Positions 17,605 to 26,743 of a stretch of 64,000 nucleotides of DNA are shown here, piece after piece. The position numbers and the translations under genes are program-made. The notes beneath the pieces were generated by a model that was not told the origin of the DNA, did not search any database, and saw only the letters and a list, made by a program, of their open reading frames with translations. Every line of letters starts with the position of its first letter. Position 1 is the first letter of the stretch. The DNA comes from Rariglobus sp967755175 (lineage in GTDB: Bacteria > Verrucomicrobiota > Verrucomicrobiia > Opitutales > Opitutaceae): NCBI GenBank assembly GCA_967755175.1, contig CBRAFO010000002.1:57732-121731 (forward strand), given 5' to 3'.

Positions 17605-18594
17605 ATGGCCCTCGACTCCAAAACCGTTCTCAGTCGCGCACGCGCCTGCATCAAAATCGAACAAGAGGCCCTCACAGCCACTTCCCGCGAATTGGACGGC
17701 AAGTTCGTCGAGGTGGCTCGCGCAGTGCAGATCACCAGCGCTGCCAGTCGCAAACTGATCTTCACCGGCGTCGGCAAGTCGGCCCACATCGCCAACAAGT
17801 TGGTCGGCACGTTTAATAGCACCGGCCTCTCGACCTGCTTTCTCGACTCCACTCAAGCGCTGCACGGCGACTTGGGCGTGTGCAACGAAGGCGACCTCGT
17901 TTTTCTCCTGAGCAACAGCGGCCAAACCGACGAGATTTTGCGCCTCATCCCCGGCTTCCGCCGACTCGGCCTGCGCACCGTGGCCTTCACCAGTAATCCC
18001 GCCTCGGATCTTGCGAAGAACACGGACTTGCAACTCATCTACCGCGTTCCGCAAGAGGCGTGTCCTCTCCGGCTTGCGCCCACGGCCAGCACCACCGCCG
18101 CCCTCGCGCTGGGCGACGCGCTCGCCATGGTGCTCTTGGAAGAGCGTGGCCTTACCCGCGACGACTTCGCCAAGTTCCACCCCGCCGGCAATCTCGGACG
18201 CGTTCTCCTGCTTCGCGTGAAAGACATTATGCGCAGCGGCGCACGCCTGCCGATCGTCACCGAAAAAAGCACCACCCAAGAGGCCATCCTCGCGATGACC
18301 AAGGCCAAGAGCGGCAGCATCGCGATCGTCCATCCGAAGTCGGGCAAACTCACGGGGATTTTCACCGACGGCGACTTCCGCCGCAGCGCGCTCACCGGAC
18401 CAGACTTTCTAGAAAAACCGGTGACCGATTTCATGACGCGTTCGCCCAAAACCATCGCGGAAGACGCTCTCGGCGTGGACGCGTTGCGCCTTTTCGAAGC
18501 GCACAAGATCGACGACCTCATCGTCATCGATGCGAAGGGCAAACCGACCGGCCTCATCGACGGCCAGGACTTGCCCAAGCTGAAGATCGTCTAA
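17605..18594 (+). CDS. kdsD: arabinose-5-phosphate isomerase (KpsF/GutQ/KdsD family)
   Basis: 329 residues: a SIS domain (about 30-170; FTGVGKSAHIANKLVGTFNS and FLLSNSGQTDEILRL bind the sugar phosphate) followed by two CBS domains (about 205-265 and 270-329). Conserved active-site features include HGDLGVCNEGDLVF and TASTTAALALGDALA. The enzyme makes D-arabinose-5-phosphate from ribulose-5-phosphate for Kdo synthesis, so it points to a lipopolysaccharide-bearing outer membrane. Length and layout match E. coli KdsD. It is monocistronic here, divergent from the LysM lipoprotein gene. Confidence 0.92.
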   Translation: MALDSKTVLSRARACIKIEQEALTATSRELDGKFVEVARAVQITSAASRKLIFTGVGKSAHIANKLVGTFNSTGLSTCFLDSTQALHGDLGVCNEGDLVFLLSNSGQTDEILRLIPGFRRLGLRTVAFTSNPASDLAKNTDLQLIYRVPQEACPLRLAPTASTTAALALGDALAMVLLEERGLTRDDFAKFHPAGNLGRVLLLRVKDIMRSGARLPIVTEKSTTQEAILAMTKAKSGSIAIVHPKSGKLTGIFTDGDFRRSALTGPDFLEKPVTDFMTRSPKTIAEDALGVDALRLFEAHKIDDLIVIDAKGKPTGLIDGQDLPKLKIV

Positions 18595-18713
18595 ATCCGA
18601 GTGCGGACGCGCGCGGCGGCGCGGATTAGGACGGTCCGCAGTTCTTGCCAATTTTTACGCACGTCGGCGTTTTTCGTCGTCCCCGGCGCGGCCGATATGG
18701 CTAATTGACCGCC

Positions 18714-20384
18714 ATGGCCACGCCCGCTTTTTCCTACCAAGACCCCTTCCCGCTCGGCCCTGACGACACCGAGTATCGCCTGCTTTCGAAAGAAGGCGTC
18801 ACCACCACGACCTTCGAGGGTCGCGAAATCCTCAAGGTTGACCCCGACGTCCTCGCCTTCGTTGCGCAACAAGCGATGCGCGACACGTCCTTCCTCCTTC
18901 GCCCGAAGCACCTCGCACAAGTTGCCGCCATCCTCGACGACCCCGAGGCCTCGGCCAACGACCGCTACGTCGCCACCACGCTCCTGAAGAACGCCGAGAT
19001 CTCTGCCGAAGGCATTCTCCCCTTCTGCCAAGACACCGGCACCGCCACGGTGGTCGCCAAAAAAGGCGAGCAAGTCTGGACCGGCGCCAACGACGCCGAG
19101 TTTATTTCCAAGGGCATCTACCAGACCTACACCCAGGAAAACCTGCGTTATTCGCAGACCGCGCCGCTGGACATGTTCAACGAGGTCAACACCGGCACCA
19201 ACCTGCCGGCGCAGATCGACCTCTACGCCACCGAAGGCTCCGAGTATAAATTCCTCTTCGTCGCCAAAGGCGGCGGCTCGGCCAACAAGACGTTCCTCTT
19301 TCAGGAGACAAAGGCGCTGCTCAACCCCAAGGGCCTCGAAAAGTTCGTCACCGACAAGCTCTCCTACCTCGGCACCGCCGCCTGCCCTCCCTATCACCTC
19401 GCCCTCGTCATAGGTGGCACCAGCGCCGAGACCTGCTTGAAAACCGTCAAGCTCGCCTCGACCAAATACTACGACCACCTTCCCACCACCGGTAACAAAG
19501 AAGGCCGCGCCTTCCGCGATCTGGAGACGGAGAAGCTCGTCCTCAAGATCGCCCAGAACAGCGGCATCGGCGCGCAGTTCGGCGGCAAGTATTTCGCCCT
19601 CGACGTGCGCGTCATCCGTCTGCCTCGCCACGGTGCCAGCTGCCCCGTCGGCCTCGGCGTGTCCTGCTCCGCCGACCGCAACATCAAAGCCAAGATCAAC
19701 AAAGACGGCATCTGGCTCGAAAAGCTCGAAACCAATCCCGGCCGCTTCATCCCCGCGAGCGCCCGCACGATCAAGGACGACAAGGTTGTGCGCATCGACC
19801 TGAACCAGCCAATGCCCGCGATCCTCGCCGAGCTGGCTCGGCATCCCGTGACCACGCGCGTGCTGCTCAACGGCCCGCTCGTCGTCGCCCGCGACATTGC
19901 CCACGCCAAACTCAAGGAACGCGTGGATGCCGGCCAGGGATTGCCCGATTATTTCAAAAACCACCCGGTCTACTATGCAGGCCCCGCCAAGACACCGAAG
20001 GGTTACGCGAGCGGTAGTTTTGGCCCCACTACGGCCGGTCGCATGGACAGCTATGTTGACCTCTTCCAGTCGCTCGGCGGCTCGATGGTGATGCTCGCCA
20101 AGGGCAATCGCAGCCCGCAGGTCACCAAAGCCTGCAAAGACCACGGCGGCTTTTACCTCGGCAGCATCGGCGGTCCGGCTGCCATCCTCGCCAAGGAGAA
20201 CATCAAGAAAGTCGAAGTGTTGGAGTATCCCGAACTCGGCATGGAAGCGGTATGGAAGATCGAAGTCTCCGATTTCCCCGCGTTCATCCTCGTAGACAAC
20301 AAGGGCAACGACTTCTTCGTCAACGGCTGCGGTGCCTGCCTTCCCGGCGGCGTGACCGCCGCCGCTGAAAAAGCGAAGACCTGA
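18714..20384 (+). CDS. fumA: class I fumarate hydratase (Fe-S, fused alpha and beta parts)
   Basis: 556 residues from ATG 18714 (a TTG three codons upstream is less likely). It is a full-length fusion of the two halves found separately in some bacteria. The [4Fe-4S] N-terminal half has PFCQDTGTA and later APLDMFNEVNTGTNLPAQ, and HLALVIGGTSAE contributes to the cluster site. The beta half includes GPTTAGRMDSYVD and the terminal NGCGACLPGG. It interconverts fumarate and malate in the TCA cycle and is oxygen-sensitive in the family. A class II fumarase lies 4 kb away, so both types coexist. A strong hairpin follows the stop. Confidence 0.93.
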   Translation: MATPAFSYQDPFPLGPDDTEYRLLSKEGVTTTTFEGREILKVDPDVLAFVAQQAMRDTSFLLRPKHLAQVAAILDDPEASANDRYVATTLLKNAEISAEGILPFCQDTGTATVVAKKGEQVWTGANDAEFISKGIYQTYTQENLRYSQTAPLDMFNEVNTGTNLPAQIDLYATEGSEYKFLFVAKGGGSANKTFLFQETKALLNPKGLEKFVTDKLSYLGTAACPPYHLALVIGGTSAETCLKTVKLASTKYYDHLPTTGNKEGRAFRDLETEKLVLKIAQNSGIGAQFGGKYFALDVRVIRLPRHGASCPVGLGVSCSADRNIKAKINKDGIWLEKLETNPGRFIPASARTIKDDKVVRIDLNQPMPAILAELARHPVTTRVLLNGPLVVARDIAHAKLKERVDAGQGLPDYFKNHPVYYAGPAKTPKGYASGSFGPTTAGRMDSYVDLFQSLGGSMVMLAKGNRSPQVTKACKDHGGFYLGSIGGPAAILAKENIKKVEVLEYPELGMEAVWKIEVSDFPAFILVDNKGNDFFVNGCGACLPGGVTAAAEKAKT

Positions 20385-20419
20385 TTCCGTCCCTTCCACA
20401 CGTCTTCCTGTTTCGCACC

Positions 20420-20447
20420 AAGCCGTCCTCCCACCAGAGGACGGCTT
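20420..20447 (+). terminator. rho-independent terminator of fumA
   Basis: Perfect 11-bp stem AAGCCGTCCTC / GAGGACGGCTT (20420-20430 with 20437-20447), 6-nt loop, followed by the moderately T-rich ATTAGTG. It is 35 bp past the fumA stop. Confidence 0.7.
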
Positions 20448-20540
20448 ATTAGTGTCCCAACATCGAGCGTTCACTTCGCCTACTTCTGGCAATTTGGCAT
20501 CGCTCAAAATTCTGCCTCTCGCCTGCATCTTCCTACTCCT

Positions 20541-23500
20541 ATGCACCCCCTACCCCGCCTGCTCGTTGTGCTCTTGTTGATTGGCACTTCACCGGTGTTT
20601 TCCGCGGTCGAAGTCACCACCACGACCCGCCACCAAGATGACAAACTCGGTCTCACCGTCATCTCGGGCGAGACCCGACTTCCGTCCGATGGCAGTTGGG
20701 CGCTGGCCCAGCCCGATCCCAGCTCCGGGCTGCGACAGGTGTTCTACAACATCTCCAACTGGGAGGCGCTACGCGGCGATGGCGCACGTGACCTCGCCAA
20801 CCGTATCGAGCAAAAAATCCAGAGTGATCGCTGGGAATTGTCAGCGCATCAAAACCTTCTCCAAAACTACGCCCGGCAGCACGACAACCGCGGCCCCGTT
20901 TCACTCGACGATCCCGCGCTCCTCGACCTCGTAGCCAACTACGGCAACCCGCGCCGGCCCGAACAAGTCAACCGCCCCCGCAACGCCAAAACCGAGGCCG
21001 AGTTGGTCGGGCGCTTCCGCAAATCCGTCGCCGACGTCGGCCTCGTGCCCGGTGCGGACATGAAGCCGGATGAGAACGGTAGACCGTCCGTGAACCCGCT
21101 GCTGCTGGAACTCGCCCCCGCCGCCGATGACGGCAAACACTGGATACTCTACACCGACGGCTCGACGCAGCGCGTTCCTCTCGACGCGGCCTTGCTCAAG
21201 TCCCTCGGCATCTCCTTCTCCAAAAAGAACGTCATCAACGACACCGTGCCTCCACGCCCGACTGAGCAGGTGTTGCGGCTCTACGGCAGCGTGAGCGCCA
21301 ACGCGCACGGCCCCGCCAAACTCGTCTTCACTGACACCTTCGGGCACCGCACCGTCACCGTAACTTGGGATTGGTCCCGCGCCGCCGCCGGCAATCGCGA
21401 GCTGCTTTCCACCTGGGCTTCTCTGCGCGCCGGCGAATGGTCGGCCTTGGTGAACGCTGGCGAAGCCCCGCTGCTGCGCACGTGGCTCGACAGCTCCAAC
21501 CGGCTCTACGGTGCGCAAGTGGAGGGTTCCCGGATGAACAACGGCCAAGGCCGCACGCCTCCTTCGCTCCTCGCCCTTTTCGGCGGACGCGCCGCCGTGC
21601 AGGAAACCCTGCAACTTCAACTCATCGCACCCTCTGGTTCGGCCACTCCCGACGCGGCGGCGACCGTGCCGATCACCCAAATCCCCGGCGTCACGGTGAA
21701 ATCACATCCGTTCGCCGATATGCTGCACGGCAAGTCAACCCCGACACTCGCCCTCGCCGATTTCGTCCCGAGCGATCGTGCGTTTTTCCATGCGACCCGC
21801 GGCACGGCGCTCACCCAACTCTTCGCCCCCGACTCTCCATTCGTGCAACGCCTTGGCTCCTTCGTGGCCGACGGTGTTGGCTACGACCTGCTCGACCGCT
21901 ACTCCTCCGATCTCGGACTTTCTCGACCGCTCACCGAGGCACTCCTCGATGGTGGCCTGCTCACCGAATGCGCCGTATTCACACCCGATCTCTTCCTGGC
22001 CGATGGCACCGATATCACCGTGATCGTCCGCGTGCGCTCGGGAAACCTGCTCGCCAAGCTGCTCAAGCCTCTGCTCTCCCCGCTCGTGAGTAGCGACGGC
22101 ATCTACACCGTGCCGACCGGCTCCGGCGGCTCCGCCAGCTGGGCGATCAAAGGCGATCTCTGGTTCCTCTCCACACATCGCGACGAACTCGCCCGCTCAC
22201 TCGCCCTCCTCGACAAGAAAGGCGAAGGCAGCCTCGGGCGCAGCGACGAGTTCCGCTACATGCTCCACAAGCTGCCGCCCTCGCCCGACACCCAGGCCTA
22301 CGTCTATTTCTCCGACCCGTTCATCCGCCGGCTCGTAAGCCCGTCGGTAAAAATCGCCCAGCTTCGCCGTGTCGGTGCCCGCCTCGCGATGGAACGCATG
22401 GTTGGCGCCTCCCTTCTCCGCCAGCTCGACGTCGGTGGCGCACCCGCGTCCGCGGAAGCGCTCGTCAAGCTCGGCTACCTCTCGCCCGCCGACCTGTCAT
22501 CCGACCTGACACTCCACCCCGACCGCACCGCCAGCTCTGCCGCCTTTGGCTCGCTCGCGCGCATGAAACCGCTCTCGGCTCAGGACGCCACGATCACCCA
22601 AGTCACACCTAGGGAAGCCGCGGCCTATGCGAGCTACCTGGAAAACTACACGCGTTTCTGGCGCCAGTATTTCGATCCCATCGCGCTCCGCTTCGACACC
22701 ACTCCTGACAAACGCCAGACACTCACCACCTTCATCCTCCCGCTGGTCGAGAACACCACCTACAACCAGCTGCGCGAATGGCTGCCTCCGACCGCCCCCA
22801 AATCACCCGTGCTCGCGCCGGTCTTCGACCGCGATCCGGTGGCCCAACTCGATCTTGTCCTGCCTGAAAAAACCTGGCGTGAACTCGCCCGAGGCCAATC
22901 CCGTTTCTTTGCGTCCTACGTCGGCGTGAGCCCGGAGTTCTACGATCTGCTGGGACCGTCCCTGCACGTAGCCGTCGAGGATGGCGACCCGATCATCCGC
23001 CTCGGCACCGGCGAACTGGCTGGCATCTTCGCACCCGCCGGCGCCGGTGGCGGCAACCGCGTCGAAAGCTCGATGGTTTACATCCCGGTCATACTTAACC
23101 TCCTCACGCGCCCCACACACATCGCCATCGAGCTGAGCGATCCCGAGCGCGCCGCCCGGCTGCTCGAAAATGCCTACGCACAACCCAGCCATGGGCAGGA
23201 TCGCTGGATGCGCGTCGAGTTTTTCCGCCAAGGCGGCGACCGGTCCTGGATACTGAGCCTTCGTCCGATGGGGCTCGCCAGCATCGATTTTTCACTGCGC
23301 ATCGAAGGCCGTTATCTGGTCGTTTCCAACCACCCTTTCGGCGCCCCCTTGCACGTGAAAACCAGCAAGCCCATCGCCGTTTCGGGCGCGTCACTCGCCT
23401 TCCACCCACAGGCACTCGCCACCAGTCTGCCGGCCGACTTTGCCTCGGCGAAACAGTCTGAACGGACACGCGCGTTCGCCGGGATCGGTCACATTTATCC

Positions 23501-23786
23501 GTGGATGCTCGCGCTGGGCATGCCCGCCGCCGACGCAGTCCGCAGCACCGCTGCGACGCTCGGCTTCACCCCTGAGTTGCCTGCCGGCGCGTTGGTCTGG
23601 AAAGACGGCATTTTGGAACACTCCGACTTCGGCAACATCTGGGAGGCGCGCCTTCCCGCCTACGATGCCAAAGCCCGGTTCGGCATTTTCGACGGGATCG
23701 CCGACGCCACGGTCGCCATGCAGTTCGAGGACGACGGCCTGCGCACGGAACTGAGTTGGCGCACCTTGCCGGCAGCGAAGCCCTGA
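20541..23786 (+). CDS. large exported protein of unknown function
   Basis: 1081 residues with a signal peptide (PRLLVVLLLIGTSPVFSA, cleavage near residue 22). The rest looks like one long extracytoplasmic protein of mixed alpha/beta composition, with no later transmembrane helix. I do not recognise a catalytic motif. Segments such as WAIKGDLWFLSTHRDELARS and ATSLPADFASAKQSE resemble in style the large DUF3352-like exported proteins, but that is an impression only. It has few cysteines. It is flanked by fumA upstream, with its own terminator, and the convergent yjbQ, so it is probably a single-gene transcript. Base composition and codon use match the neighbours, so it looks native. Confidence 0.7.
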   Translation: MHPLPRLLVVLLLIGTSPVFSAVEVTTTTRHQDDKLGLTVISGETRLPSDGSWALAQPDPSSGLRQVFYNISNWEALRGDGARDLANRIEQKIQSDRWELSAHQNLLQNYARQHDNRGPVSLDDPALLDLVANYGNPRRPEQVNRPRNAKTEAELVGRFRKSVADVGLVPGADMKPDENGRPSVNPLLLELAPAADDGKHWILYTDGSTQRVPLDAALLKSLGISFSKKNVINDTVPPRPTEQVLRLYGSVSANAHGPAKLVFTDTFGHRTVTVTWDWSRAAAGNRELLSTWASLRAGEWSALVNAGEAPLLRTWLDSSNRLYGAQVEGSRMNNGQGRTPPSLLALFGGRAAVQETLQLQLIAPSGSATPDAAATVPITQIPGVTVKSHPFADMLHGKSTPTLALADFVPSDRAFFHATRGTALTQLFAPDSPFVQRLGSFVADGVGYDLLDRYSSDLGLSRPLTEALLDGGLLTECAVFTPDLFLADGTDITVIVRVRSGNLLAKLLKPLLSPLVSSDGIYTVPTGSGGSASWAIKGDLWFLSTHRDELARSLALLDKKGEGSLGRSDEFRYMLHKLPPSPDTQAYVYFSDPFIRRLVSPSVKIAQLRRVGARLAMERMVGASLLRQLDVGGAPASAEALVKLGYLSPADLSSDLTLHPDRTASSAAFGSLARMKPLSAQDATITQVTPREAAAYASYLENYTRFWRQYFDPIALRFDTTPDKRQTLTTFILPLVENTTYNQLREWLPPTAPKSPVLAPVFDRDPVAQLDLVLPEKTWRELARGQSRFFASYVGVSPEFYDLLGPSLHVAVEDGDPIIRLGTGELAGIFAPAGAGGGNRVESSMVYIPVILNLLTRPTHIAIELSDPERAARLLENAYAQPSHGQDRWMRVEFFRQGGDRSWILSLRPMGLASIDFSLRIEGRYLVVSNHPFGAPLHVKTSKPIAVSGASLAFHPQALATSLPADFASAKQSERTRAFAGIGHIYPWMLALGMPAADAVRSTAATLGFTPELPAGALVWKDGILEHSDFGNIWEARLPAYDAKARFGIFDGIADATVAMQFEDDGLRTELSWRTLPAAKP

Positions 23787-23810
23787 GCACGGCAAATCCG
23801 TATAGATCGT

Positions 23811-24230
23811 TCACTCCCCCACCACCGTCACGATCACGTGACGCGTGTGCGGGGCGCGGCGATGTTCCCACAGGAAAATCCCCTGCCAAGTGCCCAGCAA
23901 CATGCGTCCGCCAGCGAAAGGGACGCTCTCGCTGGTGCGAGTCAGCGCCATCTTGATGTGACTCGGCATGTCGTCGGGACCTTCCAACGTGTGCTCAAAA
24001 TGCGGATCATTCTCGGGCACCAGCCGGTTCAGCCACGCCTCCAAGTCACGTCGTGCCGTCGGATCGGCATTCTCCATGATCACGAGCGAACAACTTGTGT
24101 GCTGACAGAACACCACGACGACGCCGGCCCTCAACCCACTGCGCGTTACCTCACGTGCGACCGCCTTAGTGATTTCGTGAGTGCCTTGCGCAGGCGTATG
24201 GATTGCGAGCGTCGTTTGATGAACAGCCAT
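23811..24230 (-). CDS. YjbQ family protein (UPF0047)
   Basis: 139 residues, the usual length. Conserved family residues are visible: CQHTSCSLVIMENADP in the first half, and DDMPSHIKMALT with a later GTWQGIFLWEHR in the second. The histidines and glutamate cluster at a metal-like site in known structures. Some members have weak thiamine-phosphate synthase activity; the physiological role is unsettled. It follows fumC on the same strand after about 80 bp that contain a REP-like palindrome. Confidence 0.9.
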   Translation of the reverse strand: MAVHQTTLAIHTPAQGTHEITKAVAREVTRSGLRAGVVVVFCQHTSCSLVIMENADPTARRDLEAWLNRLVPENDPHFEHTLEGPDDMPSHIKMALTRTSESVPFAGGRMLLGTWQGIFLWEHRRAPHTRHVIVTVVGE

Positions 24231-24250
24231 GGTGGTAGTCTAACGTTTGA

Positions 24251-24292
24251 TTCCGAAATGTAGGAGCCTGCTTGCAGGCGATGGTTTGGCGA
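24251..24292. repeat. REP-like palindromic element, copy 1
   Basis: Contains GAAATGTAGGAGCCTGCTTGCAGGCGATGG: a GTAGGA head and a GCCTGC/GCAGGC mini-hairpin. The same element recurs at about 58365 and, interrupted, at about 58581. Form and size resemble REP sequences mobilised by RAYT-type transposases, none of which is in the window. Confidence 0.75.
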
Positions 24293-24311
24293 ACACCACC
24301 GAACGCCCAAA

Positions 24312-25721
24312 CTACCCCCCGCCGCCGCCCAAGGCGCTCTCTCCCGGCCTGATCATACTCAAAGGGTCGAGCGCGGCGTCGAGTGCCGTCGAGTCCATCA
24401 GTCCTTTCGCAAGCACGACTTCGCGAAGCGTTCGACCGGTGGCAAGCGCCTCCTTAGCGACGGCGGCCGCAGCATCGTAGCCGATATGCGGGTTGAGCGC
24501 CGTCACCAGCATCAGCGAGCGATCCACGAGCTCCCGGCAACGCACCTCGTCGGCTTCGAGTCCCGCCACACAGGCATCGGCGAACTGGCGGGCGCCGTTG
24601 GCCAACACGTGAACCGCTTCGTGGAGCGCGTAAGCGATGAGAGGGATAGTTACGTTGAGCTCAAATTGCCCGTCGCGGCCGCAGGTCACGACCATCTGAG
24701 AAAGTCCCTGCGCATAGATGCACACCTGGACCAGCATCTCGCTCATCACCGGATTCACTTTGCCCGGCATAATGGAAGAACCGGGCTGCGTAGCGGGTAG
24801 CCTCAACTCCCCAAACCCGCTGCGCGGGCCGGAGCCCAGCAGGCGGATGTCGTTGGCGATCTTGGTGAGGCTCGCAGAAATCGTCGCAAGGTGTCCGGCC
24901 ACCTCGACCGCATCGTCGCGCCCCGCCTGCGCCTCGAAATGGTTGCGCGCTTCGATGAACGCGATGCCCGTTTCCTCACCGAGGATACGCGCCACTTTCC
25001 CGGCGAACTCAGGATGACAACTGATCCCCGTGCCCACCGCCGTTCCGCCGACGGCCAGTTCGCGCAGCGCAAGAATCGCTTTATCCGCACGCTCGATCGC
25101 CTTGGCAACTTGGGCGGCATAACCGGAAAACTCCTGCCCAAGCGTAACCGGCGTGGCATCCATCAAGTGGGTGCGCCCGATCTTGATAATCGAAACAAAC
25201 GCACGCGCCTTTGCATCAAGCGCCGCATGCAAATGAACCAGCGCAGGACGGAGGTGCTGTTTGAGCGCCACGGCCACACTAACATGGAGCGCCGTCGGAA
25301 TAATATCGTTGGATGACTGGCTCAGGTTGACGTCATCATTCGGATGAAGCGGCGTTTTCGAACCAATGGCCGCACCCGTGAGCTGGCTCGCGCGATTCGC
25401 AATCACCTCGTTGGCGTTCATGTTGGTCGAAGTGCCCGATCCGGTCTGGAACACATCAACGGGAAAATGCGCCGTGAGCTTTCCGTCGGCCACTTCACGG
25501 CCCACTTGCTGGATAAGCCGGCTCTTCTCGACGGAGAGCTTACCCAGCTCCTCGTTGGCGCGGGCGCACGCGATCTTCACGAGGCCCAGACCGCGAATGA
25601 ACCCCTCCGGCAAAGGGCGTCCGCAGATCGGAAAGTTGAGCACCGCGCGCTGTGTGGAAGCACCGTAAAGCGCATCATCCGGAACGGGCATCGGCCCCAT
25701 GGAGTCTTTTTCGGTTCTCAT
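24312..25721 (-). CDS. fumC: class II fumarate hydratase
   Basis: 469 residues from the ATG at 25721 (MRTEKDSMGPMPVPDDALYG, the standard FumC opening); the frame is open twelve codons farther. Superfamily signature GSSIMPGKVNPVMSE holds the catalytic Ser. Other markers are GSGTSTNMNANEVIANRA, NDDVNLSQSSNDIIPTALH and GRTHLMDATPVTLGQEFSG. It is a homotetrameric, iron-free hydratase converting fumarate to malate, oxygen-stable in other organisms. Together with the class I enzyme at 18.7 kb it gives the cell two non-homologous fumarases, as in E. coli. Confidence 0.95.
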   Translation of the reverse strand: MRTEKDSMGPMPVPDDALYGASTQRAVLNFPICGRPLPEGFIRGLGLVKIACARANEELGKLSVEKSRLIQQVGREVADGKLTAHFPVDVFQTGSGTSTNMNANEVIANRASQLTGAAIGSKTPLHPNDDVNLSQSSNDIIPTALHVSVAVALKQHLRPALVHLHAALDAKARAFVSIIKIGRTHLMDATPVTLGQEFSGYAAQVAKAIERADKAILALRELAVGGTAVGTGISCHPEFAGKVARILGEETGIAFIEARNHFEAQAGRDDAVEVAGHLATISASLTKIANDIRLLGSGPRSGFGELRLPATQPGSSIMPGKVNPVMSEMLVQVCIYAQGLSQMVVTCGRDGQFELNVTIPLIAYALHEAVHVLANGARQFADACVAGLEADEVRCRELVDRSLMLVTALNPHIGYDAAAAVAKEALATGRTLREVVLAKGLMDSTALDAALDPLSMIRPGESALGGGGG

Positions 25722-25744
25722 GCGCAGCAAGTTAGCCCGAGAGC

Positions 25745-25795
25745 GGCCCAAAAGCAAAAAAGCCGCCCGATGTCTTCGTGCGGGGATGGGACAAA
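25745..25795 (-). terminator. possible terminator after the anti-sigma-like gene
   Basis: On the minus strand a short imperfect GC-rich hairpin (around 25762-25785) is followed by TTTTTT at 25757-25762, between the anti-sigma-like stop and fumC. The stem is poor, so this is a tentative call. Confidence 0.35.
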
Positions 25796-25804
25796 CAAAA
25801 ATCC

Positions 25805-26743
25805 TCAGAACTTGAGCGTCAGGCGATCACCACCCATGCCAAGACGACGGACGCTGTCGTATATGCGGTCGTCATCGAGTGCGCTGGCCAACACCTCACG
25901 CACCTGCACGAGACGCGTTGGATCGGCATCCGAGGCATTGTCGGCACCGGCCAAACTGGAGAGAATGTGATTCCTCCGCACCTCACGAGGCGACGCCGCA
26001 GGAGGCATTGGAACGGTTGAGGCAATGGCCATATCTGCGTTCCGCGCGACCGGCATCACCACAGGCTGCACTTCCACACGTCCCTCGAAATCGTGATCCC
26101 GACCGGGATTCACAGCTGAGCTAAAGTGAACTTGAGAAAGTTCGCCCAAAGCCAGGGACTCGCCCGTCTGCGGAGCTGCCACCGCTTGCGGAGCCCACGG
26201 GATCATCGCCATGAGGCCACCCGGCCCCACCGCAGCTGGCTCGGCGGTCGGTAAATCCGCAGCCTCCGCAGAAACGCGTCCACTCGCAGATGTGGTCGCC
26301 GATACGATGCCGACGTGAGCGGACGCCCCGTTGCGTGCGATTGTATTAATTGCATTCGCGGAGCCGACCGCAGAGCCAGCGACCGCATTGGACAGGGCTG
26401 GCGAAGCCACCACAACGGGCTGGATCGCAGGCGAAGGCGTCGCGACGTTGAAGGTCGATGAATCCGGGCGGTATTCGCGCACGACCACGAAACTCAAAGC
26501 CAACACCGCAGCCGCCCCCATCGGCACTTGCAAACGCGAGAGCGAACGCGCGACCACCGGCAGATGAAGTGTGAGCCACCATGGACGCTTTTCGACGATG
26601 GCGGCGAGTTGCTTGGCCCGTAGTTCCTGCTCAAAACGACTCCAGAATTCGGGCGACGGACGCTCAGAGCGCTTGAGCCGTAAAATATCCTCAAGCGAAA
26701 CCTGCGAGGGCTGAGATTCGGCGCGTTCAGGATGGCTCATCAT
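25805..26743 (-). CDS. single-pass membrane protein, probable anti-sigma factor
   Basis: 312 residues. A short cytosolic N-terminus (ILRLKRSERPSPEFWSRFEQ) is followed by one transmembrane segment (VPMGAAAVLALSFVVV, about 73-92) and a low-complexity Ala/Ser/Pro-rich extracytoplasmic region. Its ATG overlaps the stop of the ECF sigma gene (TGATG), so the two are translationally coupled. That arrangement and topology are those of an anti-sigma factor, although there is no HxxxCxxC zinc motif and no recognised ASD or RskA domain. The tail is compositionally simple and probably evolves fast. A membrane-linked partner of the sigma factor is the best inference. Confidence 0.6.
   Translation of the reverse strand: MMSHPERAESQPSQVSLEDILRLKRSERPSPEFWSRFEQELRAKQLAAIVEKRPWWLTLHLPVVARSLSRLQVPMGAAAVLALSFVVVREYRPDSSTFNVATPSPAIQPVVVASPALSNAVAGSAVGSANAINTIARNGASAHVGIVSATTSASGRVSAEAADLPTAEPAAVGPGGLMAMIPWAPQAVAAPQTGESLALGELSQVHFSSAVNPGRDHDFEGRVEVQPVVMPVARNADMAIASTVPMPPAASPREVRRNHILSSLAGADNASDADPTRLVQVREVLASALDDDRIYDSVRRLGMGGDRLTLKF

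Noticed and set aside
18591..20546. 651-codon antisense frame opposite fumA
   Set aside because: Composition artefact; the fumarase on the other strand has all its conserved motifs.
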